A stretch of DNA of 64,000 nucleotides from Bog-756 sp963703145 (GTDB lineage Bacteria; Actinomycetota; Acidimicrobiia; Acidimicrobiales; RAAP-2), in NCBI GenBank assembly GCA_963703145.1, contig OY969793.1:1426001-1490000 (forward strand), read 5' to 3'. Position numbers and translations under genes: made by a program. Each line of letters starts with the position of its first letter. Within the stretch, counting starts at the first letter, position 1. Below the pieces are notes generated by a model that was not told where the DNA came from, ran no database searches, and saw nothing but the letters and a program-made list of their open reading frames with translations. Shown piece by piece: positions 6,199 through 18,839 of the stretch.

Positions 6199-8147
6199 GA
6201 GTTGGACACCTTTCCGGTTGCGGTGGACGAGCCGTTCTGGCCGGTGCCCACCTCGACGGCAGCGAAGGCCTCCGCGGTGCCGTCGATCTGCTGGAGGATG
6301 GCGGCCTCCATGGCCGCGGCCCGGAACGGGATGCCCTGGACCTGGGTGAAGGAGATGGCGTCGACCAGGTACTCGGCCCGCAGCAGCCGGCTGAGCTGGC
6401 CCAGGTTGACCTCGGGCACCAGCACCTTCTTGTACCGGGCCAGTACCTGGCCCAGGTCGGCGGGGAACGGGTTCAGGTGGACCAGATGGGCCTGGGCCAC
6501 CTTGTGGCCCCGTGCCCGGACCCGCTGCACCCCGGCGGCGATGGCGCCGTAGGTCGAGCCCCAGCCGATGACCAGCACCTCGGCCCCGTCCTCGTCGTCG
6601 ACGTCGGTCGGCGGGATGTCGTGGGCGATGCCGGCGATCTTGGCCGCCCGCAGCCGGGTCATCCGCTCGTGGTTGGCCCCGTCGTAGGCGACGTTGCCGG
6701 GCCCGTCGGACTTCTCGAGGCCACCGATCCGGTGCTCGAGGCCGGCAGTGCCCGGCGGCGCCCAGGGCCGGGCCAGGGTCTCGGGGTCTCGCAGGTACGG
6801 CCAGAACACCTCGGTGCCGTCGTCCTCGGTGTGGTTGGTCGTGGTGGCGAACGCCGGATCGATGTCGGGCAGGTCGTCGAGCTCGGGCAGCCGCCACGGT
6901 TCGGTGCCGTTGGCCAGGTAGCCGTCGGACAGCAACATCACCGGCGTGCGGTACTTGACGGCCAGACGTACCGCCTCGAGGGTCGCCTCGAAGCAGTGGG
7001 AGGGCGTCTTGGCCGCCACGATGGGGAGGGGTGCCTCGCCGTGGCGTCCGTACATGGCGTGCAGAAGATCAGCCTGCTCGGTCTTGGTCGGGAGCCCGGT
7101 GGAGGGCCCGCCCCGCTGGATATCGATGATCAGCAGCGGGAGCTCGAGGCTGATGGCCAGGCCCATGGTCTCCGACTTGAGGTCGATGCCCGGCCCCGAG
7201 GTGGTGGTCACACCCAGCGCGCCCCCAAAGGCTGCGCCCAGGGCGGCGCCGATGCCGGAGATCTCGTCTTCGGCCTGGAACGTCCGCACCCCGAACTGCT
7301 TGTGCTTCGACAGTTCGTGGAGGATGTCCGACGCCGGAGTGATGGGGTAGGTGCCGAGGAACAGGGGCAGCCCGGCACGGGTGGCGGCCACGATGAGCCC
7401 CCACGCGGTGGCGGTGTTGCCGGTGATGTTGACGTACTCACCCGGGGTCAGGGCGGCCGGCTTGACCTGGTAGGAGGACTCGAACAGCTCGGCGGTCTCA
7501 CCGAAGTGGAAGCCGGCTTTGAACGCCCGCAGGTTGGCCTCCATGATGAGGGGCTTGCCGGCGTACTTCTGCTCGATCCAGCTTGTGGTGGCCTCGGTCG
7601 GCCGGGTGTAGAGCCAGCTGATCAGGCCCAGGGCGAAGAAGTTCTTGGATCGCTCGGCATCGCGGGGCTTCACACCGGCGTCCTTGGACACCTCGGTGGT
7701 GATCGAGGTCATCGGGACCTCATAGACGGTGTACGCCGACAGCGACCCGTCGCTCAGCGGGTTGGCCTCGTAGCCCGCCTTGGCCAGGTTGCGCTCCTCG
7801 AAGGCGTCGACGTTGACAATCAGCGTGGCTCCCTTGGGCAGGGACTCGATGTTGGCCTTCAGTGCCGCCGGGTTCATGGCCACCAGCACGTTGGGCGAGT
7901 CCCCGGGCGTGGAGATGCTGTGGTCCGAGATGTGGACCTGGAACGCCGAGACCCCGGCCAGCGTCCCGGCCGGAGCCCGGATCTCGGCAGGGAAGTCCGG
8001 GAAGGTGGCGAGGTCGTTGCCCAAGAGGGCCGACGTGTTGGTGAACCGGTCCCCCGCGAGCTGCATGCCGTCCCCCGAGTCGCCGGCGAACCGGATCACG
8101 ACGCGGTCGAGTAACTGGGGCGAATCGTGTTGGGTGGTGTCGGACAC
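6195..8147 (-). CDS. korA: 2-oxoacid:ferredoxin oxidoreductase, fused gamma-alpha subunit (KorA)
   Basis: This 650-residue protein has an N-terminal gamma domain (residues about 12-190, starting VVIRFAGDSGDGMQLAGDRF). It is fused to an alpha domain (from about 235), with the pyrimidine-binding part GTYPITPASDILHEL, then TTTSGPGIDLKSETMGLAIS and QRGGPSTGLPTKTEQADLLH. The fused gamma-alpha form with a separate beta subunit is the actinobacterial KorAB arrangement, which can supply succinyl-CoA without a 2-oxoglutarate dehydrogenase complex. No ferredoxin or delta subunit is encoded next to it. The GTG start at 8147 is supported by AGAGGAG four bases upstream. The 199-base gap before it, from the end of the aldolase gene, is long enough for a promoter. 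Confidence 0.92.
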   Translation of the reverse strand: MSDTTQHDSPQLLDRVVIRFAGDSGDGMQLAGDRFTNTSALLGNDLATFPDFPAEIRAPAGTLAGVSAFQVHISDHSISTPGDSPNVLVAMNPAALKANIESLPKGATLIVNVDAFEERNLAKAGYEANPLSDGSLSAYTVYEVPMTSITTEVSKDAGVKPRDAERSKNFFALGLISWLYTRPTEATTSWIEQKYAGKPLIMEANLRAFKAGFHFGETAELFESSYQVKPAALTPGEYVNITGNTATAWGLIVAATRAGLPLFLGTYPITPASDILHELSKHKQFGVRTFQAEDEISGIGAALGAAFGGALGVTTTSGPGIDLKSETMGLAISLELPLLIIDIQRGGPSTGLPTKTEQADLLHAMYGRHGEAPLPIVAAKTPSHCFEATLEAVRLAVKYRTPVMLLSDGYLANGTEPWRLPELDDLPDIDPAFATTTNHTEDDGTEVFWPYLRDPETLARPWAPPGTAGLEHRIGGLEKSDGPGNVAYDGANHERMTRLRAAKIAGIAHDIPPTDVDDEDGAEVLVIGWGSTYGAIAAGVQRVRARGHKVAQAHLVHLNPFPADLGQVLARYKKVLVPEVNLGQLSRLLRAEYLVDAISFTQVQGIPFRAAAMEAAILQQIDGTAEAFAAVEVGTGQNGSSTATGKVSNS

Positions 8148-8346
8148 CTTGCTCCTCTTCGTGCTGCCGTACCGCGCTCAGTCGCCGGTGACCTACTCGA
8201 CGCTGTGAGATTTCGTCGGTGTTCGCCCGGATGAACACCTTTGTGTCGGGAATGTTTCGGCCCAGTCTATCGGTAGCCGTGACCCAGGCCTGGACACTGG
8301 TCCGCCTGGAAATCCACTCCCGCCGGCCGAGCCCGCCGGGACGGGC

Positions 8347-9396
8347 TCAGGCCACGGTCACCGAGGCATCGAGATAGACGTCCTGGATGGCGTGGATGAG
8401 GGCGGCACCCTCGTCAGTGGGCCGCTGGAAGGCCTTGCGCCCCACGATCAGTCCCGCTCCGCCGGCCCGCTTGTTGATGACCGCGGTCCGCACCGCTTGG
8501 GCCAGGTCGTCGGCCCCCTTGGACTCACCGCCCGAGTTGATGAGCGGGATCCGGCCGGCGTAGCAGTTCACGACCTGCCACCGGGTGAGGTCGATGGGGT
8601 GGTCGGTGGTCAGCTGGCTGTAGACCAGGGGGTCGGTCTTGCCGAACTTGAGGGCGTTGTAGCCGCCGTTGTTCTCCGGCTGCTTCTGCTTGATGATGTC
8701 GGCCTCGATGGTCACCCCTAGGTGATTGGCCTGGCCGGTGAGGTCGGCTGAGAGGTGATAGTCGGTGTCGCCCTGCTTGAAGGCCGAGTTCCGCAGGTAG
8801 CACCACAAGACGGTGAACATGCCCAGGCGGTGGGCCTCGGCGAAGGCCTTGGACACCTCCACGATCTGGCGGTCGGCGCCCTCGGAGCCGAAGTAGATGG
8901 TGGCACCCACCCCTACCGCTCCCAGGTCGGAGGCCTGTTGCACACCTCCGAACATCACCTGGTCGTAGGTGTTGGGGTAGTTGAGGAAGTCGTTGTGGTT
9001 GAGCTTCACGATGAAGGGGATCTTGTGGGCGTAGCGCCGGGAGACGATGCCCAGGCCACCGAGGGTGGTGGCGATGGCGTTGCAGTCGGCGGCGATGGCC
9101 AGATCGCAGAGCTTGGCCGGGTCGAAGTAGGCGGGGAACTTGGCGAAGCTGGCCGCTGCCGAGTGCTCGATGCCCTGGTCGACCGGGAGGATCGAGAGGT
9201 ACCCGGTGCCGCCCAGGCGGCCGGTGTTGTAGACCTGCCCGAGGTTGCGCAGGACCGTGGTCGAGCGGTCGGACTGCACGAAGACACTGTCCAGGTGGTC
9301 GGGTCCGGGCAGAACGAGGTGCTCGGAGGGGAAGGCCTTCGCCTCGTGGTTGAGCAGGGAGTCCGCTTCGTCGCCGAGGAGCTGTTCGAGATTCAT
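8347..9396 (-). CDS. fbaB: class I fructose-bisphosphate aldolase (archaeal/FbaB type)
   Basis: This 349-residue enzyme belongs to the DhnA/FbaB class I aldolases, which use a Schiff-base lysine. Typical segments are YLSILPVDQGIEHSAAASF (about 90-110), PFIVKLNHND (about 165), INSGGES near 290 and GLIVGRKAFQRP near 320; the lysine in GRKAF is a good candidate for the Schiff base. It interconverts fructose 1,6-bisphosphate with dihydroxyacetone phosphate and glyceraldehyde 3-phosphate. The ATG at 9396 gives a normal N-terminus (MNLEQLLGDEAD). A TAGGCT box seven bases upstream of it, and the lack of a ribosome binding site, suggest a leaderless message whose promoter overlaps the end of the TPR gene. 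The further open frame upstream is Arg/Pro-rich and rejected. Confidence 0.92.
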   Translation of the reverse strand: MNLEQLLGDEADSLLNHEAKAFPSEHLVLPGPDHLDSVFVQSDRSTTVLRNLGQVYNTGRLGGTGYLSILPVDQGIEHSAAASFAKFPAYFDPAKLCDLAIAADCNAIATTLGGLGIVSRRYAHKIPFIVKLNHNDFLNYPNTYDQVMFGGVQQASDLGAVGVGATIYFGSEGADRQIVEVSKAFAEAHRLGMFTVLWCYLRNSAFKQGDTDYHLSADLTGQANHLGVTIEADIIKQKQPENNGGYNALKFGKTDPLVYSQLTTDHPIDLTRWQVVNCYAGRIPLINSGGESKGADDLAQAVRTAVINKRAGGAGLIVGRKAFQRPTDEGAALIHAIQDVYLDASVTVA

Positions 9397-9403
9397 GGCG
9401 GCC

Positions 9404-9409
9404 AGCCTA
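9404..9409 (-). promoter_or_regulatory. -10 box of the aldolase gene, leaderless type
   Basis: TAGGCT (minus strand) lies seven bases before the ATG at 9396 and overlaps the stop codon of the TPR gene (9407-9409). Confidence 0.5.
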
Positions 9410-10705
9410 ATGGGCGCCGCGGGACCGGTTCGGCGTCCGGCGGGCCTTGGTCGGCGGCCCCAGCGATTCGAGCCGGTCGGCCACGTCGTAGGCGTCCGGA
9501 TCAACCGCCCGCACCCTCAAGAACAGCTCGCGGGCCTTGGCCAGGTCACCCGACCGCTCCATCAGGTCGGCCAGGACGTACCACTGCCGGAGATGGCGCT
9601 CGGCCGGGTTGCGCACCAGGCGGCCGGCGCCAGCCTCGACCAGCAGGCTGACCGCCCCGTCCAGGTCGCCGTTGTCGGCACGGGTGCCGGCCAGCACCAG
9701 GCGCCCCTCGGAGAGCACCTCGGGATCGGGTGAACCCTGGCGCAACTCGACAAAGAGCGCCTCGACCCGCTTGGGTCGGCCGAGGGCCCGGTGGCAGTCC
9801 ATCCGCACCGGGTGCTGGTCCACCGAGCCGGTGAGGGCGGCGAACGCCTCGAGATTGGGGAGGGCCGCCTTCCAGAAGCCCTGGTGATACTGGCTGAGCC
9901 CCAGGAGCTCACGGGCCGAGGGTGCGTTGGGGACGGCGTCGACCACCGTCTTGAGGATCCGCGAGGCGTCCCGGTACCGCTCCCGCTCGTAGGCGCCGAT
10001 GCCGGCGGCCATTCGCTCGGTGATCCGGTCCCGCAGGTGGTTCCAGTCGGGGCCGGCCGCCGAGGCCAGCTCGTTGGCGATGTCGGGGGGCAGGGCTGCG
10101 GGCGCCTGGACAGCCCGGGCCGCGGGACCGGTTGTGGCCTTGCGGTCGGTGTTGCGCTTGTCGGTCCGAACGAACTGCTCGGGGACGAACTCGTCGGTGC
10201 GGGTCCGCGACCGGCGTCGCCCTTCGGGGGTGTCGGAGTCGGGGCCGTGGCCCTCGTCCCCACCACGGACCACGCTTGCGCCACGGCGGGCCACACTCCC
10301 CCACCCCTTGCGTACCACCGGAGCCCGAGACGGCCGGTCCTCCCATGCCGTCGCCGGCGGTCGGCCCGACCGCTCCGAGCCGCCACGGACAGGGCCCCCC
10401 GTGCGGCCTCCGGCCCGGTCGGTCGGCCCGGCCCTGGTGCCTGACCGACGGGCGGGATCCCCACCGGCGTCCTTCGACCGACGGCTGTCGTCACCACCTC
10501 GGCGGGCATCCGATCCGGCCCGATCGGAACGTGGGGCCCGGGGCCGTCCCGAGTCACCGGTCCCCGGTTTGCCGCCGCTCCGTCCCGAACCGGAGCCGGT
10601 ACGGTCACTTCGTCCCGACGACCCTCCCGGTGGGCGTCGGGCCGGACCACCCGAACCACCCGATCCACGCGGGCGCGCGGAACCAGAGGAGCTGTTCGTT
10701 GCCAT
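9407..10705 (-). CDS. TPR-repeat protein with a long disordered N-terminus
   Basis: The first roughly 200 of 432 residues are almost only Gly, Ser, Arg, Asp and Pro (for example GSGGSGGPARRPPGGSSGRS) and must be disordered and basic. The C-terminal half is helical, with tetratricopeptide-like pairs: AYERERYRDASRILKTVVDA, APSARELLGLSQYHQGFW, and DLMERSGDLAKARELFLRV. Such proteins usually scaffold other proteins, and the RG-rich tail could bind nucleic acid. The ATG at 10705 is chosen because TACAAT (10713-10718) stands seven bases upstream, in leaderless position; the longer frame upstream overlaps the divergent efeO promoter region. It is co-directional with the aldolase gene, ten bases downstream. 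Function unknown. Confidence 0.75.
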   Translation of the reverse strand: MATNSSSGSARPRGSGGSGGPARRPPGGSSGRSDRTGSGSGRSGGKPGTGDSGRPRAPRSDRAGSDARRGGDDSRRSKDAGGDPARRSGTRAGPTDRAGGRTGGPVRGGSERSGRPPATAWEDRPSRAPVVRKGWGSVARRGASVVRGGDEGHGPDSDTPEGRRRSRTRTDEFVPEQFVRTDKRNTDRKATTGPAARAVQAPAALPPDIANELASAAGPDWNHLRDRITERMAAGIGAYERERYRDASRILKTVVDAVPNAPSARELLGLSQYHQGFWKAALPNLEAFAALTGSVDQHPVRMDCHRALGRPKRVEALFVELRQGSPDPEVLSEGRLVLAGTRADNGDLDGAVSLLVEAGAGRLVRNPAERHLRQWYVLADLMERSGDLAKARELFLRVRAVDPDAYDVADRLESLGPPTKARRTPNRSRGAH

Positions 10706-10712
10706 GGCGCCG

Positions 10713-10718
10713 ATTGTA
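10713..10718 (-). promoter_or_regulatory. -10 box of the TPR gene, leaderless type
   Basis: TACAAT, close to the TATAAT consensus, lies seven bases before the ATG at 10705. No Shine-Dalgarno sequence is present. Confidence 0.55.
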
Positions 10719-10866
10719 TCGGGGCACGGGACCTCCCCTCTTCCACCAGCCCGTCCTCGGGATGGGCCGATGCGGTGCACCGTCGCCCCTCGCGGAGCGC
10801 GGGGGTGGGCCCGGCTCAGCGGCGCTGCCGATCCGGTCGGCGACTCCCCTACCCTTGGTCCCGATC

Positions 10867-11829
10867 GTGCGACCCACCGCCCAGCCACTCCCCGCCTTCC
10901 AGCATCCGTCCCGGTCGTTCGCCCGCGCCCGGCGGTCGGGTGCCGCCGTCGCCCTGGCGCTCGTAGCAGCAGGGGTGTGTGCCTGCGGGTCGCCCATGGC
11001 CCGTGGACACGATCGGGGCACCAGCCGACCCGCGGTCGAGGTCACCGCCACCACGCCTGCCGAGCGGTTGGCCGCATCGGCGGCCGTGGCGGCCTTCCGG
11101 CGTGGCCTCGGGAGGGAGTCGTCGGTATTCGTTGCCGACGTCGGCCGCCTCCAGGCGGACCTCCAGTCCGGCGACGCCCCAACGGCACGCTCCGATGAGC
11201 TCACGGCCCAGGCCGACTACGACCAGTTCCGGCTGATCGCCGGCGGCGATCCCGTCAATGCCTCAACCCTCGACGAAGTGGCAGCCGACGTGGGCCCTCA
11301 CCAGTCGTTCGCCGGACTCCACGCCGTGGAACAGGCCCTCTGGGCTCCCGCACCGGGCATGGACGGGACCGCCCGGGCCCTGGCCGCCACCGAGGGACTG
11401 ATGGCGCAGGCGCCGGTGGCCGAGTTCCTCCTGTCCAAGGATTCGGTCGCCCCCGAGGCCATCGGCGTCACCGGAGTGGACGACCTCGACTGGGTGACCC
11501 ACGTGGCCGTTCCCGGCCGGGAGGAGCTCTACAGCCACCTGGATGCCGTCGACATCGCGGCAGGCGTCGCTGCAGCCCGTGCCGCATTCATCGCCATCGC
11601 CCCACTGGCCACCCAGGTCTCCCCGGAACTGAGCACCGAGGTGGGGCAACGATTCTCGAGTCTCGAGGCTGACGTTGCCGGGCTCGGGACACCGACCAGC
11701 ACGGTCGATGCGTCTCTGCCGCCGTCGGGACTGCTGGCGCTCTCCCAGCAGGTCGACGCCACCGCCGCCGGCCTGGCGCAGCTGGCTGCGACCCTGGTCC
11801 CCTTCGGCACCGGAGGAGGATCGTCGTGA
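10867..11829 (+). CDS. EfeO/EfeM-like imelysin (peptidase M75 family) lipoprotein
   Basis: This 320-residue protein carries an export signal (about residues 15-40, with cysteines in AAGVCACGS that could act as a lipobox). It then has an imelysin/M75 domain. The family metal-site motif HxxE is visible as GLHAVEQALW, with His152 and Glu155; in this family it binds ferric or cupric iron-type ligands and does not act as a protease. The gene overlaps the DyP peroxidase gene by GTGA, so the pair corresponds to EfeO-EfeB of the Efe iron-uptake system. The usual cupredoxin domain of E. coli EfeO is absent (EfeM-like), and no EfeU permease is encoded nearby. The GTG at 10867 puts the signal peptide at the N-terminus; TACCCT at 10850 may be its -10 box. 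Confidence 0.82.
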   Translation: MRPTAQPLPAFQHPSRSFARARRSGAAVALALVAAGVCACGSPMARGHDRGTSRPAVEVTATTPAERLAASAAVAAFRRGLGRESSVFVADVGRLQADLQSGDAPTARSDELTAQADYDQFRLIAGGDPVNASTLDEVAADVGPHQSFAGLHAVEQALWAPAPGMDGTARALAATEGLMAQAPVAEFLLSKDSVAPEAIGVTGVDDLDWVTHVAVPGREELYSHLDAVDIAAGVAAARAAFIAIAPLATQVSPELSTEVGQRFSSLEADVAGLGTPTSTVDASLPPSGLLALSQQVDATAAGLAQLAATLVPFGTGGGSS

Positions 11830-13076
11830 CCGGCGAGCTCAGCCGTCGCCAGCTGCTGGCCGGGTCCGGTCTGGCCACCGCCGGCCTGATCGGCGCTGCC
11901 GCGGTCGGGGTCGGCATCGGATCGCCGGACGCCCAAGCCGCCGGCTCGCCGGTGTCAACGGCCAGCAACGTCAGCGTTCGCTTCTTCGGTGAGCACCAGG
12001 CCGGCATCGCCACGCCCGAGCAGGCCCGCCTGGTCTTTGCCGCCTTCGACGTCACGACGTCAGGTGCCGATGGGTTGCGGTCGCTCCTCGCCACCTGGAC
12101 ACGAGCCGCGGCACGGCTCACAGCGGGAGAGCCGGTGGATGGGGTGACCGGCCAGTTCGCTCCACCTCCTGACACCGGCGAGGCACTCGGGCTCCCACCC
12201 TCCTCGCTGACGATCACGGTCGGCTTCGGGCCGACCCTCTTCGACAGCCGGTTCGGGCTTTCGGACCACAGGCCCGAGGCCCTGGTGGACCTGCCCCCGT
12301 TTGCCGGGGATGCCCTGGATGCCTCGCGCAGTGGTGGCGACCTGTGCATTCAGGCCTGTGCGGACGACCCCCAGGTGGCATTCCACGCCGTCCACAACCT
12401 CACCCGGCTGGCCCTCGGCTCAGCCACGCTGCGCTACCTCCAGATGGGGTTCGGCCGCACCGCCTCGCCCGGCGCCGGGGAGCAGACGCCCCGCAACCTC
12501 TTGGGCTTCCGGGACGGCACCGACAACCTGGTCCCCTCGGACCCCGCGGCCATGTCCCGGTTCGTCTGGGTCGACGACCACGCCGACCAACCGTGGCTGG
12601 TTGGGGGTAGCTACCTGGTGGCCCGTCGGATCCGCATCCACCTGGAAGCGTGGGACTCGAGCACCATCGACGACCAGGAACAGACCATCGGGCGGATCAA
12701 GGCGTCGGGTGCCCCGCTGGGCGGTACCTCCGAGACCGAGCCGGTTGACCTCGACGCACTGGATGCCGACGGGCTCCCCCGCATACCCCACAGCGCACAC
12801 ATCCGGGTGGCCTCCCCCGCTTCCAATCGGGGCCAGGCTCTCCTGCGGCGCGGCTACAGCTTCGCCGACGGGGTCGACCTCCGGACCGGTGAGCTCGACG
12901 CCGGGCTGTTCTTCATCTGCTTCCAGAAGGACCCCCGGGACCAGTTCATCCCGATCCAGTCCCGACTGTCGGCGAACGACGCCCTTACCCAGTACCTCGA
13001 GCACACCGGCAGCGGGATCTTCGCCTGCCCCCCGGGCGTGCAACCCGGTGGCCGCTGGGGCGAGGAGCTGCTCTGA
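11826..13076 (+). CDS. efeB: Tat-exported DyP-type heme peroxidase (EfeB)
   Basis: This 416-residue protein starts with a twin-arginine signal (SRRQLLAGSG, then a hydrophobic run and an AQA cleavage site near residue 38). The DyP signature GFRDG is at 227-231, continuing as GTDN. The proximal heme ligand is probably His325 in SAHIRVASP, and a catalytic Arg is expected in LVARRIRIHLE. EfeB proteins are exported folded with heme; they have been proposed to oxidise ferrous iron or to release iron from heme. Coupling to the EfeO-like gene by a 4-base GTGA overlap supports an Efe-type role. A strong bidirectional hairpin follows 38 bases after the stop. Confidence 0.93.
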   Translation: MTGELSRRQLLAGSGLATAGLIGAAAVGVGIGSPDAQAAGSPVSTASNVSVRFFGEHQAGIATPEQARLVFAAFDVTTSGADGLRSLLATWTRAAARLTAGEPVDGVTGQFAPPPDTGEALGLPPSSLTITVGFGPTLFDSRFGLSDHRPEALVDLPPFAGDALDASRSGGDLCIQACADDPQVAFHAVHNLTRLALGSATLRYLQMGFGRTASPGAGEQTPRNLLGFRDGTDNLVPSDPAAMSRFVWVDDHADQPWLVGGSYLVARRIRIHLEAWDSSTIDDQEQTIGRIKASGAPLGGTSETEPVDLDALDADGLPRIPHSAHIRVASPASNRGQALLRRGYSFADGVDLRTGELDAGLFFICFQKDPRDQFIPIQSRLSANDALTQYLEHTGSGIFACPPGVQPGGRWGEELL

Positions 13077-13114
13077 CCCCACCGCCGTGTGAACCCAATC
13101 CACGCCCGGACGCG

Positions 13115-13145
13115 ACAATGCCCCCCGCTCAGCGGGGGGCATTGT
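13115..13145. terminator. bidirectional terminator between efeB and the rrn operon
   Basis: Two 15-base arms (13115-13129 and 13131-13145) are perfect inverted copies, centred on CCCCCCGCTCAGCGGGGGG. The hairpin stands just after the 5S gene on the minus strand and just after efeB on the plus strand, so it probably ends both transcripts. It has no long T-run. Confidence 0.85.
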
Positions 13146-13154
13146 CTGGAGAAA

Positions 13155-13272
13155 TCCCGGCGGCGTCCTACTCTCCCAGGGGGCTACCCCCCAAGTACCA
13201 TCGGCGCTGGCGGGCTTAACTGCCGTGTTCGGAATGGGAACGGGTGTCTCTCCGCCGCCATGGCCACCGGAA
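13155..13272 (-). rRNA. rrf: 5S ribosomal RNA
   Basis: Read on the minus strand, the sequence holds the conserved 5S core CCCATTCCGAACACGGCAG, followed by TTAAGCCCGCCAGCGCCGAT and the 3' GGGAGAGTAGGACGCCGCC. About 118 bases are present, the normal length; the ends pair (GGCGGC with GCCGCC). It is the last gene of the rrn operon, directly before the terminator hairpin. Exact ends are accurate to a few bases. Confidence 0.95.
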
Positions 13273-13385
13273 ACTGTGCGCTCTCCTGGGCTCGAGGACT
13301 GCCAACCACAAGGGTCGACGTCCGAGCCCGGTGTGACCGATGACGGTCACCCCTGAGCGTTCCATAGCGAGCACGAGCAAGTTCC

Positions 13386-16494
<3,109 letters not shown>

Positions 16495-16503
16495 GAACAT
16501 AGA

Positions 16504-16523
16504 TGCTCGTGCTCGCTATGGAA
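16504..16523 (-). repeat. 23S rRNA processing stalk, upstream arm
   Basis: This 20-base arm is exactly complementary to 13360-13379 on the other side of the 23S gene (core GCTCGTGCTCGCTATGGAA). In the transcript the arms would pair and bring the 23S ends together, as an RNase III substrate. On the minus strand the same place reads CCTTGAGAATTCC, a boxA-like antitermination element. Confidence 0.8.
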
Positions 16524-16703
16524 TTCTCAAGGGACGCACAGCGTGGGCACCGGGCCGCAGCCATCAAAGTACAGACCGATGGAAGGGTGCGATGCGCACG
16601 GGCGAGAGGCCAGCGGACCACCACAGGGGTGGGCCGGCGTCGCGTCGGAGGGCTGGAATCGCCCCGGGCTACTCGAAGAGCAGGAACCGAGGGTCACTCC
16701 CTC

Positions 16704-16719
16704 AAAACGGAATAGTGAT
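16704..16719 (-). repeat. 16S rRNA processing stalk, downstream arm
   Basis: AAAACGGAATAGTGAT here is exactly complementary to ATCACTATTCCGTTTT at 18561-18576 in the leader. A further GGC/GCC pairing follows one mismatch away. The two arms enclose the whole 16S gene and should form the RNase III processing stem. Confidence 0.8.
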
Positions 16720-16863
16720 GGCCCGATGTCATCCCCAGGGCCCACGGGCCTCATGAACGGGATCTCCGAAGAGATGCGGTCCACCAGGGGTGGGATAGGA
16801 GTGACAGCGAATAGTCAGTGATCGACTAGGAGTATCTGAGCCGGAATGGCCCAGACAGTGACT

Positions 16864-18391
<1,528 letters not shown>

Positions 18392-18690
18392 GAGACCTCA
18401 GCCAGACCCGAAAGCCTGACCAAAATCGAAGAGCTGACGTCGAGGACACTGATCCTCTCGGTCAACTGAATACTGGCAAAGAACAGACATTGTCCGTTCA
18501 ATGCTTGAATTGACTGGCGATCTCGGTTTTACCCGCGATCGCCCGCACTGACTTTTGGCTATCACTATTCCGTTTTCAAGGAGCGACCGGGCACATGCCA
18601 AACAGGCGTTGGTGCCGGATTCTCCACAGGCAGGAGCAAACGCTCCGACATGTAGGTGCCTGGCGACGCCCTTGTGGGCCGTTCACCGGG
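18392..18690 (-). promoter_or_regulatory. rrn leader with boxA and the 16S stalk arm
   Basis: The roughly 300-base transcribed leader contains TGTTCTTTGCCA (minus strand of 18475-18487), a good boxA antitermination element. It also has a hairpin GGCGATC / GATCGCC (18516-18543) and the upstream arm of the 16S stalk (18561-18576). No gene is seen. Confidence 0.7.
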
Positions 18691-18697
18691 ACTAGTT

Positions 18698-18726
18698 ACA
18701 GTATCGCACGCAACCGGGCGTGTCAA
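18698..18726 (-). promoter_or_regulatory. strong rrn promoter
   Basis: On the minus strand a perfect -35 box TTGACA (18721-18726) is followed after exactly 17 bases by TACTGT (18698-18703). The start point should be near 18690. This is the best sigma-70-type promoter in the window and stands at the place expected for the rRNA operon. Confidence 0.85.
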
Positions 18727-18839
18727 TGCGGGAAGGATTCCCCGATTGGGCCACCCGGTCCTCCCCCGAGGGGGATCTGCGACGATGAGACCTTAGCCGA
18801 GGGGCCGCACGAACCGACCGCGGTGGCCCGGATCAGGTG

